A DNA stretch of 64,000 nucleotides from Brevipalpus yothersi (lineage: Eukaryota > Arthropoda > Arachnida > Trombidiformes > Tenuipalpidae). The notes beneath the pieces are model-generated. The model ran no database searches. It was not told the DNA's origin and saw only the letters and a list, made by a program, of their open reading frames with translations. Made by a program: the position numbers and the translations under genes. The stretch spans positions 1 to 64,000 of the forward strand of contig QZCP01000208.1 in the NCBI GenBank assembly GCA_003956705.1, in the 5' to 3' direction. Within the stretch, counting starts at the first letter, position 1, and each line of letters begins with the position of its first letter. Below, piece by piece: positions 38,398 to 50,758 of this stretch.

Positions 38398-39493
38398 ATG
38401 TCTGCCCTCAGATATCCAGCCACTGTCAACAATAACAACAGTAACAACAACACCAGTAACAGCAACAACAACAACAAGGTGGAAAAAAATGTTCCCTGTC
38501 CACAGTGTAAAAAGCTGTATGCCAATGCTGAACGGGTTCGTATTCACGTGAGGAGGGTCCATCAGCCTAAGCCTCCGCAACAACCACAATTTCCAGTGGG
38601 AATAGCCCAATTCAATCAAATGAAACCTGCACCAACAAGTAAGAAAAATATTCATTCACATTATCATCCTACCCTCATGATGCTAGGATCGTGTGTCATG
38701 ACTTTTTTTTGCACTAGTAATTAAATCTTGCAGGAAGGAAAGTGATTGGGAAACGAAGAAAAAAAATGGGAAAATTTTTTCTCTTCTTTTCTCAAATCAT
38801 ATCCATTGATTTTTTTGTACACTATTTCAATCCTTCCTACAAGTTTTAATGGGATTAGTATTCATGGCAAAATTCTTTTTCTTCTCTTCCTCTCACCGTT
38901 TTCTTACGATTATCCAATTTTTATCGCAAACAGGGAGTAAGAATTTCGTGTGTGACAATTGTGGCAGATCATTCTCACAGGGATATCATTTACGGAGGCA
39001 TCAAATGATACACACTGGAGAACGACCATATCAGTGTGAAGTTTGTGGTCGAGCTTTCTATCGAAAGGATAAATTAAGTAAGTGTTGTTCAATTGTCCTT
39101 CTTTCCACATCTTGAACCCAGTCAAAGGTCATCCTTTTGTGGATAATCCTTGATATTATTATCACTGTCATTGCCGTTGCTGTTGTCATTGTCATTGCCA
39201 TTGCCATTATCTTCATAGGTCGTCATAGGCGAGTCCATCTCAACGCGGCTAGCAGAAGCGCCAACGCTGGCGGCAATCGAAGTGCCAATGCAACCACCTC
39301 ATCAAATCAACAACAAGTAAACTCAGGGAATGCAAATATGTCATTAGCCCACCAGCAGATTTTGAACTCCATGACGGCTGGGATGCAAATTTTTCCGGTT
39401 GGCCCTCTTGATGCATACCTCGCACAGCACAGCAATTTGGTTTCTCATAATAACCAAAATAATCTCCCTGCATCCACAGTTTCTCGTTCCTAA
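38398..39493 (+). CDS. C2H2 zinc-finger protein with three fingers
   Basis: Exons 38398-38638, 38934-39077 and 39219-39493 join in phase 1 twice to 219 aa. The N-terminus is asparagine-rich (residues 11-26). Finger 1 is CPQCKKLYANAERVRIHVRR then VH (C34, C37, H50, H55). After a proline-rich spacer come finger 2 (C87, C90, H103, H107) and, through a TGERP linker, finger 3 (C115, C118, H131, H135). The intron splits finger 3 after DKL, and restoring its two histidines confirms the splice. The tail is Asn/Ser/Ala-rich. It is presumably a nuclear DNA-binding protein; target and orthologue are unknown. An AACAG acceptor-like site directly before the ATG means an upstream exon, perhaps carrying another domain, cannot be excluded. 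Confidence 0.75.
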
Positions 39494-41032
39494 GTTTTAT
39501 TTCTCATTTTCAGCCCTTTTTTTCGCTTTATCCTGTGTCATATCGGGAAAAAACCCTTCGACCAGTTAGAAAAAGGCAGGATGTGTAGGCTGTTAGAGGG
39601 CATTTATCTTGTGATGATTTCTAAGTGAGTTATCAGAGCAAAAAAGCAATCGCTCTATAGGTATGATTGGAAAAAATTTCCTCCTTCTAGCGATCGTAAA
39701 ACTCATCGAATTAGGCCTTAATTCAACCTCACATTTGGTTGAATTTTAGGACAACAAATCATCTCATCATATTTCATTTTTTTATAAGCCTTGCCCAAGC
39801 AGTATAGAATTTTCGAATATCGAGCACGACTGAGAAAAGCAATTAGCCATACCTCATGATGTATATTCCAAATATCATGAACTCCTACAGCTGGTCTATC
39901 GTCCCAGTAGAAAGCTTCAATTTTAATTCTCTCTGATCTGCTTCGAAATTTTTGTCTCTCCGTATTTTCTTTGCAATAATCTTTTAATTGAGCATCGCAT
40001 GAGCTTGATTCGCTAATTGCTTCTTTTTTTTGACATTTTCCGCTTGCTTTGGTGTGTTCACATCATGTACTCTTCGTTTTTTGACTTACTCTCTAGATCT
40101 TACCATGTCTATATATATTCAACCTTTATATATATTCTTCTTCGGAACGAGCTCCAAAAACACTTTTTTCATAATATCCATTTCATGTTCAATGTCAGGT
40201 TCCTTTTTATGTAACTTGAAAAGAATTTTTGTTTCCAATGAGAGGAAGAGAGAGAAAGCAGATAACCAGAACGTGTATCTGCACTCTCGATTCGTAATCA
40301 AGTTTCAGGCTTAGGGTCCACATACACCTCTCATCTCTTGAATACAAAATCGAATGGCAAAAAGCACACAATACCAAATGGTCTCTGTATAACGGCAAAT
40401 TGGCTTACAAAAATTAAGATAATTTGATCTCTTGTATTTTTTGATTTGCCAATACAGCAAAAACAAAGATATTGTCTGTTCATCTTCCTTTAAAGTTGAG
40501 CCAAAACACGATAGAACAAGAACGTAAACACTTGTCAATTGATTGAATTTTTGTTTATTTTTTCGGAAAAAAAGTCAAGAAGCTGAAAAGCAGTTTATAT
40601 CAGCCCTGAAACTAACAACTTATGGGACAAGTTTTTGTTCAGAAAAAAGACCTTCGATCTAGAGAGGGCTAGTTTCCTGATCATTCCATGAGAAAACGAA
40701 TTAATGGATACAAAAATTGAGGAATGTTTTTGGAATGCCGATGAAGAGAAAAAGAGAAATTTCATCATGATTTAGCTCCAGGGTCGGTCAATGAAGTTAG
40801 CCAATGAGCAGAATGGCAAGTGAGACTATTCAAAAATAAAAAACTATAAAGTCTTGGGGATGTAACAAGTATCTGATGAATATTGGAGAATGTTCATTTG
40901 AGCGTGGAAAAATTTTTCTAAATGTCTTGAATAGATTTTGGAAATTTCAATAGATCGAATTTAACGGAGCGGTGGTGATGTCTCCTCGATGGAGGTGGTG
41001 GGCAAGAGTTCTCAAAGCATTCGAAGGCATCC
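39494..41032. other. Convergent region between the C2H2 gene and fimbrin
   Basis: It should contain the two 3' UTRs. Frames at 40017-40538 on both strands are AT-rich, hydrophobic and unrelated to any domain I know. No repeat family or RNA gene was seen. Confidence 0.5.
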
Positions 41033-44000
41033 TCACTCTGTGGGTTCAGTGGCATAGCCGCGGCTCATTAGACAAGCGAAAACTGTCATCACTAGTTTTG
41101 CTTTCACTTCAGCAATATCCTCAGGTAAAGCGTAAATTCTGGCACCGATTTTACGAGCCATTGAAATGGCATATTTGGCATTTGCGAGTCTCTCCTGTAG
41201 AATAGAAACAAACCAAAAAATTATTGACACTGTGGAACGAATCAAATTCAATTTCACTAACCTCTGGAGTTTCACCAGGAAGAACTTGCTCATAATTAAT
41301 CGAACCGGGCTTGATTGCGTCCACTAGATCAATAACTGGCAGAGCGTTTGAGATGTTTTTATCTTGAAAACTAGAAATGGACGTTGATTTGCCAGCTTCC
41401 TTCAACTAAGAAGTGGAAAAAAGACCAATTAAAGTTCAAAGTCCCAAAAAATTAATCTTTTCCATGTAAAACGTCTAGACTTACCTTTGAATTGACCCAA
41501 TTCACTATCTCTTTCTCAGCTATTGCCCTTCGTTCACCGTTAGCTTCCTCATCAACAGAAGCCAAATTAGCCAAAACGCTCAGAGTGTAGGCTCTCATGA
41601 GTTGCCAAATGAGAGCAAGAGTTAAGGTTGGATTGCCATCAGCAATGTCTTGGCCAGCTATACCAACTAGGGAGAAGCCGAACTTGTTACCAAGCTCAAC
41701 CGCGTAATTGCAGTTCTCTAGACGTTCCATAAATCCTTTGAGATTTGAGAAACGTTGATGCACTCGTTTCCATGCGACAAGCTCAGGCTTAATTACATCA
41801 AACAATTGAAAAATTATGAGCCCATCAGCAAGATCACTGTAGAGCCAGTTAACAAATGGTTTCACGCCCATAGAGTTCATCCAGTTGCGATACGTTTTTT
41901 CCTCCCGGCTCTCCTCAATCTTCTCGTATTCTATCTCTATCGGCTCTTGATCTGGTTTGTCCAAACCAGGATGGGTATTGAACAGATTGGCAACAAAAGC
42001 AAGGTTCAGCTTGTATATTCCGTGGACGACATCATTTGGTGTCAGAAAACTTCGGCAACCCAGCTTATCTGCTTGTTCCAGCATGAACTCAGCCCTTTTG
42101 GTGAGATTAGGCTCGTACAGGCCCTCCTTTGTAACGTGACATTCGGGAGGTGCAATTTGTTTAAGCAAATGGATATAAGCCTCCGAATCTTTGATATCAC
42201 CAGAGAAATCAGAAATCCTCTTGCTCACACCAGCTTTCTCCAAATGATAATTGACCCATCGAAGGAGAATAGCCTCTGGAGACAATTTGTTGAGAGCAGG
42301 TAAATCTTCTGTAGGTAATAGGAGACGAATGAGTCCGGGACATTGTTCCAATGTGATTTGATTGAAAAGTCCGATTCGGATGATTTGCCATAGTAGACCA
42401 AGTACTAGATGTGGCTTTCCTTCAAGGAGATCCTGAGCTCCTATGTTGATGATATTGCATCCAATTGAATTCGCTGAGTTGAGTGCCAAAGTTAAATTTT
42501 CATGTTTCTCGAATACTTTGAGATTTTTTTTCTTGTTAATGGCACGCTCATCGATTGTGTCCGGACAAGAATGATTGATGATTTTGCTGAAAAAAGAATG
42601 GTGAGTTACGATTATTCTCATGAGAACAAATGTTTAGATCTTACCATAGAAGAATGCCATCTTCAACTTTGTCATACAAGGCTTTTCCCTCGGTATCAAT
42701 CGGAAGAATGTGTGAAAGATCTGGATCGTGATGAAGATTTCTGGAAAAAATAAGAAAGAACAACAACAACCTCAGTCAAAATCTTGTCAATCACTCATAT
42801 CTGAAATTAACTTACGAGTTAACCCAGTCAGAGAAAGCCACTTGCTCCTCTTGTCTGACCGAGTGAGTAGTTCCTTCAGAACTTTTCGTGGAGTTGCCTC
42901 CGATAGTTTCTAAATTACTTCGCTTAGAGACTGCATGTTTAAACGAATTGGCGATATCTTTTGACTTGAGGTCGGAGCAGAGATTTTGAAATTGGGCAAA
43001 GGACAATCTTTTCTCGGGACACTTTCCACTCTTCTCTAACTCGTCGATTAAAGTTCTTACTTGCCATTGAGGCATTTTTATACCCACAACATCGAGAGCA
43101 TCTTTCAGCTCCGTCATATCGAAGGAGCCATCGCCTTCAATCTGGAATTGAGAGAAAATAAAAAAAGATGCGAATCATGATATAAGAGAAATAAATAGAT
43201 TCTGAGTGTTCACTAACAGTAAGCTGATAGCTCAGGTAATTTCAAAAGTTTACTTGATCAACTGCTAATGCCATAGAAGGAACAATATTTACAGATAACA
43301 ACTAATGTCATTTGATGCGCATTTCCCAAAAGCTAGCGTATATGGATAGCTGAAATCAGAATCAAAATCTTGCCGATAATCGTGATCGAGTACATCACAC
43401 CATTCGCACGGAAATGGAAGAGCGCTAGAGGATCATGACTCTTTACATGGTTACACAGTTCGAATGAGGCGTTATTAGGGTCTGACAGGATATTGATTTT
43501 GACTCGGAGGATGTAGGGCCAGAAAGAGAAGAGGATAGAGCGAAGGTATAGCTTCCAGAGAAGTGAGAAAGATGAAAATTGTTATTTTCCTGCTAAAATA
43601 GTCGATTATATGGTGTTTAGTTTTCAATCAGGCCTCTTGATGGGGAAAAAGAACGAAAAGGATACATAAGATGATGATAAACGTTGCTAGACATTATCTC
43701 GATCATTGTCCTCAGCATGACGTCAGGAAAAATTAAGCATAAACACATAGCGATGGATTAATTCCTCTATTGTATCGTAAATTTCATAGGCAGCTCTTTA
43801 AATAATGAAAAAGAGAGAGGGAGAGAGAGAAAGTTATTTCATCCAAGGGATGAAATGGTTGTTGACTTAGATATCAATCATGATTACTCATTTCTTACTG
43901 AATTCAATCGAAAAAATGAGTCACTTTGAGCTATTTTGGTTAGCAATGAGAAGAAGGATGAATAAGATGCTCGAGGACAACCCGGTATTAGGGAAAAGAA

Positions 44001-44623
44001 TGTCAGTGATAAAATTAGTGAGAAAATGGATTTGAGTGAAAAGGAGAAGATTAGAGTAAAAGATCGACTGAATTGAATGTTTTTATGCAAAAGTAGGAGG
44101 GTAAAACGAAATTGGCAGGAATTGGTATGATAGTTGGACAATAATAGCATACATGTACAAAAGAGTAACCCAATTTGTAATACAAAACTTGAACTTGGAA
44201 GATATCCGAGGAAAAAATGGTAATTGTGAGTGTGAACGTCGGTAAGAAAGGGAATATTTTTCATGCCCAATCAGATACCGTAAGATTAGCTCCATCGCCT
44301 GAGAGGATGTATCTATTGATAATCAAGTCAACAATTGCACGGTTGGGTGAAGGAGGAGGAGGAAAAAAAGGTTTTGACGGATGACTGATATCGAAAAGAA
44401 GAGTGCTACTCTCCCTCTCTACTAGTGGGCCCACTCTTGTTATTTTGGCAATCTTGTCTGAACATCCCTTCAGAAAAAAATTACGACGCGTGCTGAATAT
44501 AAACGGGTCACTGGTCCAATACTAATTATGAAACAAATGGATCAAAATGGAATTTACGATGCTATTGAATACGATTCATTATTCACTTGTGAACAAATGA
44601 ATCGTAATCACAATAGCTAAAAA

Positions 44624-44656
<33 letters not shown>

Positions 44657-44879
44657 CAACACATGGGAAATTACATTGATTGCTTGTGTTGATAGAATGA
44701 ATAATGAAGGCTGAACACCTGACCACATGTGGTACATATAAAATAAACAGGTAAAGGACATAATAGTAGAGCATCAGATGTCAGAAGGATGTTGTGTAAC
44801 TTACCGATCTGAGTTTTTCGCCAAGTTCAACTCGATGTTCATCATTGATAATTAAACTTTTTCGGAAATTATTGGTCAT
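41033..44879 (-). CDS. Fimbrin/plastin, actin-bundling protein
   Basis: Six coding exons on the minus strand: 44805-44879, 42816-43141, 42645-42740, 41485-42586, 41262-41405 and 41033-41194, all in frame, 634 aa (human plastins 627-630). An N-terminal EF-hand region is followed by four calponin-homology domains in two actin-binding modules. Marker segments are VAFSDWVN, CPDTIDERAINKK, KPHLVLGLLWQIIRIGLF, TYRNWMNSMGVKPFVNW, NPTLTLALIWQLMRAYTL and KYAISMARKIGARIYALPED. Plastins cross-link actin filaments into tight bundles. The EF-hand loops are degenerate (first reads SIEGDGSFDMTE; second is SGKCPEKRLSF), so calcium control is doubtful. The first intron is 1.66 kb and a donor-like site near 45337 suggests a non-coding first exon. 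Confidence 0.96.
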
Positions 44880-46794
44880 TTTCAATTGATCGGGGGAAAT
44901 GGTGGGCTTAGATGATGAAAATGATGATCAAAATACACTTCCAGATCAAACTGATTGAGGAATGATAACGTTACAGAGTAAGCACGATATTGATACCAGT
45001 AAGCGATGATATGATATAGAATTTATAACTGTATAAAGAGAGAATGAGATAAGTTGATTATTCAATTCTAAACGAATGGATTTGACAATACACGTAAAAG
45101 AATTAGTGGACAAAATCAAGATATCTCAACGAATACATAAATATAAATGATGATGTAGCAGACTTGATACAAATTAAACCAGTTCAACAAGAAGAAACAA
45201 AAAGATAACCAACCAGCCATCAGCATCATGGTCTCTCTCTATCTAAAACTTACACAAAAATTTTCATCTCATCATCTAACAAGATGATGAGAGTGTAAGA
45301 TGATCAAGAGAATCATCACACCAAACACACCTACTTACCTTTGAACGTTTTGATGTGAAAATACGAGAGAGAAGAAGAAGAGGAAAGTAAACAAATCGAA
45401 GGTGTTGATGATGATGATGGCACAAATACTTTTACAAAATTGATTGTCAAGATTGTCCAAGTAAGCAATACTTTTACATTAATTGAAAACTATCTTCTAT
45501 TAAATATATGGGAATGAATTTAAACTTAATTGATTTAACTTGTAATAACAACTGGTTCCGAATGCGTTTATATCAACAAATGCTGAGCACAAGTTTCATA
45601 CCTTTTTTTTTCTCACTCAAACATCTCCTCTTCTCACTCAATGCGCATCTCTTTTCGCTCTCTTCGCTTCTGTTTCATCAAGAGTCAGAAAATCAATTCA
45701 TTTTCTCTCGCTTTTTTTGATTATTTCTTTTTTCGATACATTTTGTAATATTTGATACTTTTATTGCATTATCAATATTGACAACTCCTTCTTTTCATTA
45801 CACATCTACATGTCCATTGATGGAAATGATCGAGTGTAATATCGATGAATATGGGAGTGAATTGTTAGAGGAATTGGAATTTTTTTTGCGACATCCTTTT
45901 CGTTGATGAATCAATTTTTTTGGGGACGAAAGAATTTTCTCCGATTCGATTGTTTAAATGCTTATCAATGTTGTGAATATTCATGATTACTCTCTCCATA
46001 ATTAATCTTAAGCCTCTTACTCATTTGTTCCTGGATTGTTTTCAATTTTCTTCTTCACACTCCCCCTTCAGACATGAGATTTTTTTTCCGAGACATCCTT
46101 TTACTCACTTCCGTTGAAATGTTACGGCTTCAAGGCGAAACTCACAATCAATCGTTGATTACATGTGCGTATGTGTTTGAGTGTCGAGAGTCGAGTGATG
46201 ACTATGGCTAATGAAGTATGAAGAGGTGAAATATGAGTGATTTTTTGGAATATTTGTGCAAGAATATCGAAAAGATTATCGATAAATCTATCGAATTGAT
46301 GATGAATCACGAAAATGAGTCACTCATATTCACAAGATGCTGGGAACAGGTAACTTTCCCAGTTCTTAATAATCTAAGATAACTGATTACAAACACATCA
46401 GGAAGAGAGGTGATCATAGATTATCTAATCGCACAGAATATTGTAATATTGTAATTTGATTCAAAAGTCACCAAAATATGCAAATCGTGAGGAAAAAGTC
46501 AAAAAAATGATTCATTAAAGTATTCTGACAAATGAGTAATCATCGATTCATGTTATCTCCTGGAACCTTGAATTTGTCTGGAATTTTTTCAGTAAGAACA
46601 TTATCAAAAAAAGAGAGCAGGAAATTGAATATATTTAATATGTACATCTATATAAATTGAATATGAAAATTCTGGTACGTATAAAGGTGAAAGCAAAATT
46701 CAATTCAACATTGATCTGAATTTCTTGCCAATGTGATTGTGAATGGATATTCCAACTAAATGTGATTTTCTTCCTCAAATTTACTACCATCAAC
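44880..46794. other. Divergent region between fimbrin and the phospholipase A2 gene
   Basis: A minus-strand donor-like site near 45337 may end a non-coding fimbrin exon. Frames at 45508-45720 and 46122-46310 are not recognisable. TATA-like boxes precede the phospholipase gene (see the separate entry). Confidence 0.5.
46680..46685 (+). promoter_or_regulatory. Candidate TATA box of the phospholipase A2 gene
   Basis: TATAAA at 46680-46685, about 110 bp before the ATG; a second TATAAA lies near 46651. Position fits a core promoter with a short leader, but no transcript start is known. Confidence 0.35.
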
Positions 46795-47950
46795 ATGACA
46801 GTTTTAATACTGTTCGTGGCTATCTTGTGCTACTCAACATATGCTTCGGAAATTGGATCTCAAATCAACACAACTAATTTGACGGCTTTTTTAGATGGAA
46901 ATTCAAGGTCAAGACTTAATCTAACGATGATTTGTGAGAAAAATTCTTCTGATACGAATGAAACATGTGGAAACAGTGGAGACTTTGTTGTTAATCCTGG
47001 GATTGCATGTACAATTTATGCTGTTTCTATGCTTCCAAAGCGTCTTGAAGATCTACAAGCCAAAAGAGTATCTCCTGATCCGATGGATTCAATATTGGCA
47101 ACTTGCAAAATAAGACCAGAAAAACTAAGTGATGAACTTATCAAAGATGTAACTGATGTCCTACAAACAGGTCGAATATTAGGGGGAACCAAATGGTGTG
47201 GTGATGGTGATCGTGCAAAAAATTTTAGCGATTTCGGGTTTTATGAACAATTGGATAGATGTTGCTTTGGACACGATAGATGTACTGATTACATATTGAA
47301 AGGTGAAACTAAATTCAACTTGACAAACGATTCAGAGCATTCAAGGTAAGTCATTCTGGATTGAGACACTCTTTTCAGTTCGAAGTTTTTGGAAAAATTC
47401 TAAAATATTGCAAAATATAATAGAATTATACAAATGAATGATGATTAATGAATCACATTAGTGTTTAGACTATGTTGCATTCAATTGTTCTCAGCTTTTT
47501 TTAATAATATAAATTCCTTCTGAATATTTTACAGAGTGAGTTGCGATTGCGACGAGGATTTCAGAGTGTGTCTCAAACAAGTGAGAAGTTCTTACACGGA
47601 AAATATTCTTGCCTCAACAGTGGGTGTCGGATATTTTGATTATAACAATAACAAATGCTACAAAAAAGATCATCCACAATTATGCTGCCTCGAATTTAAT
47701 ACATTGTAAGTGTAAAATTTGAGTTCTCTCGATTTTTTCAACTATAGTCATTAACCTCAATATTTTTAGTAACACAAAATGTACAACTGTCAGATTGGAC
47801 TATTCTAAGCCGAAAGCATATCAATGGTGGAATGTGAAAAGTTTTACAGACCATTTGTCCACAGACTTTCTCCATGTGTTTAATTTGACAGGAGTGAAAA
47901 AGAAATTTTACAAGAAGGATGAGGAGCTCAAATATTGTGACAATGATTGA
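46795..47950 (+). CDS. Secreted group III phospholipase A2
   Basis: Exons 46795-47345, 47535-47705 and 47770-47950 join in frame to 300 aa. The ATG at 46795 gives a good signal peptide (MTVLILFVAILCYSTYAS). A prosequence-like region of about 110 residues with several N-glycosylation sites precedes the catalytic domain. The calcium loop is GTKWCGDGDRA (from about 131), the active site is CCFGHDRC with H160 and D161, and CDCDEDFRVC follows the first intron; this order is that of bee-venom-type group III sPLA2. Such enzymes release fatty acid and lysophospholipid from sn-2 ester bonds. Nothing essential is missing. The role here may be digestive, immune or salivary; the sequence does not decide. 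The next gene, 664 bp downstream on the same strand, encodes a GM2-activator-like protein. Confidence 0.92.
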
Positions 47951-48614
47951 ATGGAATTCTCTTACAAAAAATTGATTTCTCCCATCATGCAAAAAAAATC
48001 ATCCAATAATCAAAGCAATTTCGGGGAAAGATTTTCGACTTCCAGCTCATGGGTGAACACAAACCACATGTTATGAGTTCTTCAGTAATCATGAGCTGAT
48101 TGGCTAAAATATTGAGGTTTCCATGTACCCAGGAATTTTTTCACCTGAAAGATAATAATTATGAAAAATTTTATTGATTCACAAATATTCGGACAAACTC
48201 ATTTCTTATTACTATTATTGGTTTATCAATAAATAATTAAGTTAATTGGAGGCATAAATCACTGAGTGCTGATGAACAGCTTGCTAGCCGAACGAAGACG
48301 GATTACAAAATTTGTCAATCCCAGTTATATTTCGCTTAAACGAATCTTCCGAAAAGACGAGAAAGGTAGGTATCATTCTCAATTATCCACCTCTAACTGT
48401 AAACTGTAAAATGTTGTAAAGCAGACCAGTCGATCACGTCCACCGTCTGGAGAGAATCGCCCAATCATGTATCAATCATCAGTTGTCTAGTGACTGATCA
48501 GTCTGTGTTGGTTGAAATTGAGCATATATTCTGGATGCAACGAAATTTAGTCTCATAATCGTTTCGAAGTGTTTCTAGAGTGAGTGAAAAGGAAAGTGTT
48601 CAAAAGTATAGAGA
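47951..48614. other. Spacer between phospholipase A2 and GM2-activator-like genes
   Basis: The first part is the phospholipase 3' UTR. From 48272 to 48365 a frame starting MNSLLAERRR runs into a GTAGGT donor-like site and may be an alternative or non-coding 5' exon of the next gene. Confidence 0.45.
48228..48233 (+). terminator. Polyadenylation signal, phospholipase A2 gene
   Basis: AATAAA about 278 bp after the stop codon, the nearest exact copy found. Confidence 0.45.
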
Positions 48615-49264
48615 ATGTTTCTGTTTATCTTTTTATGTTTAACGTGTCTCTGGACAGTCAATGGAGAAGGTCAAGGAAGAGATTGTGGTCCACAAGATCG
48701 TAAAGTCAAATTTCAAAATCTTGTAATCCCTGAGAAAATTGTTGCTGGTACCGAGGATGCTCGTCTCTCTGGACAAATGATCTTGAGTGAAGACCTCAAA
48801 TCTGATGATATCATAACTATCAATTATCAAAAGCATATTGCTTTCGCTCGAGTGCCCATCAGTTGTGTAACATCTAAAAGTTGTCCCATGACACTGGATC
48901 AATTTTTACGTAAGCCTGTGAATGAAAGAATCCCTGATAAAAAGATCTATGAACAATTTCTCAAGTATGGAGCAAACTTGGACATGGAGCCAGCTGTACA
49001 TATAAAAGCTGGAGAGATGGGACTGGAAGGTATTCCAATTAAAATCGATCCTAACATGCTGAGTTCGGCAAAAAAAATGATCGCCAACGTTAGTAAAATC
49101 TCCTGGATTCCTTATCCAAAATCATTGACCAATATCTGATGTATAAATTCACATTTTCTTTCTATAATCACCAGGGAAAGTTCACCATGACACTCAAAAT
49201 CACCGATTCGGAACAAGAAAAAGTCAAAGGATGTCTCGAAGTTGTAACCAACGTCAAATTCTGA
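48615..49264 (+). CDS. GM2-activator-like secreted lipid-binding (ML-type) protein
   Basis: Two exons, 48615-49088 and 49175-49264, give 187 aa. The unspliced frame stops 16 codons into the intron; using GTTAGT at 49089 joins PNMLSSAKKMIAN to GKFTMTLKITDSEQEK, which restores the family ending (compare the human GM2 activator, where a Gly-x-Tyr strand and a late cysteine precede the C-terminus). A signal peptide covers about residues 1-17. Four cysteines are present (C24, C84, C90, C178) against eight in human GM2A. Family proteins have a beta-cup that lifts or presents lipids. Poly(A) signal AATAAA lies 53 bp after the stop. Family assignment rests on pattern and length, not a search. Confidence 0.7.
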
Positions 49265-50758
49265 TCTTTTTCAGAAGTCGTTGAATATTTGTTTCAGCCA
49301 ATGATGACCCCAAAGTAATAAAAATTCATCTCTGCCAAAAGATGAAACAGATAAAAAAACTAATGAAGAACTGTATTTCGATCGGTTTGCTTTTCCAAAA
49401 TCAATTAGTCCACGTAGACATGCTGAAAGTCAGACGTTTACTAATATCAACTTATTACGCAAAGAGATCCTCTAGTCTATGGACGCGCATATACATGCTG
49501 AGAGAATTTAGTTGATTGCATGAAAATTTCAATAAGACAGTGGACTTTTCGTGTGAGCTGTAGACAGAAAAGACACAAATTTACAGTAATTATTCACTTG
49601 AAACAGATTTTTAATGTTTTTAATGAGTTTTTTTGACCAAAATCGTTCAAAATATAAACTCAGAACTTTTCATGTGGACATTTTGAGGCATGAAGTAAGG
49701 CTCGCAATGTTTCTAAGAAATTACATCAATTAGGAGATAGGTTGAAACACATAGAACACAGGAGACAAAAAAGGCTCGAAAACAAACCATTAAACACAAT
49801 GTAGGAAACAAAAAAAATAGGAAGAAAAAGATTCATTATTGCCAAGCGGCTGTCAGTAAGAAAGCTATAGGAGTCAAACACTTAGATGAGATTCAGTAAA
49901 GCACTCATTGAGTAAATGTATATCATGATGAAAGTAAAATAATGTATCAGTCATTATTTGAATAAAATTCAGTTTTCGACACATTTGTAATAAGTAAGTA
50001 GCCACCGATTGAGACTCAACGTCTTTGCTCATAGCAATATCATTGGGTTTCATGAAGAGTTTCAATTTTGATGATGGATAGATGATCGGTCACATTTTTC
50101 AAAAGTATTCAGAGAATTACTATGAGAATAAAGTTATTGATGATAGCATCAAAATGGATGGATGATTTTGGATTAAATCGGTATGCATTTAGGTTGCAAG
50201 TAAGTGTTTGTAACGCTTTAGATAGAGAAGAGAGATAGTAGAAGTTCCAGATGCTGAGGAAAGTTGAATTTTGTTACAGAAGAATATCTTCATAGATCAC
50301 CAGGTCACACAAAATCCTATTGATACTATGATTCAAGAGGAGAGATTAAATCTCTTCGAAAAAGCTAATTAATCTCAATCTCAAAGCTATAGAAAAAAAA
50401 TCATCGGGAGAAGCACTCTCAAGATAAAGAGTGATCGAACCACGATGATCAAATGAAGGAGAAAAATTAAGCTCAAAAATATTTACAATTTACATTGTTG
50501 TTCGATTTGTAGATGAAAATTGACGCGAGATCAATTAAAAGAGAGATTTTTCGAGTGATTCAATCTCAATCAAACAATTCTGATATCATTTGGGGTAAAC
50601 TTTTGAAAGCTTTTAGCCGTTTTTGAAAGAATCGTTGTCAGAATTACCCGTGGTTGTCGAATTGTTTTTCATTGCTTCCTTCTTTTGATTATCGGTGGAT
50701 AGTATAATAAGTGAGAACATAGAGATTCTTGATGAAAATAGAAGTTTTTGGCTTGAAC
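49265..50758. other. Convergent region between GM2-activator-like and TMEM47-like genes
   Basis: AT-rich, with no frame above about 65 codons and no recognisable domain. It should hold the 3' UTRs of the flanking genes. Confidence 0.5.
49317..49322 (+). terminator. Polyadenylation signal, GM2-activator-like gene
   Basis: AATAAA 53 bp after the stop codon. Confidence 0.6.

Noticed and set aside
41755..42303. 182-codon plus-strand frame
   Set aside because: Antisense shadow of the large fimbrin exon, which is certain from its CH domains.
46762..46794. Upstream extension of the phospholipase A2 frame
   Set aside because: It starts with GTG; the ATG at 46795 gives a clean signal peptide at the very N-terminus.
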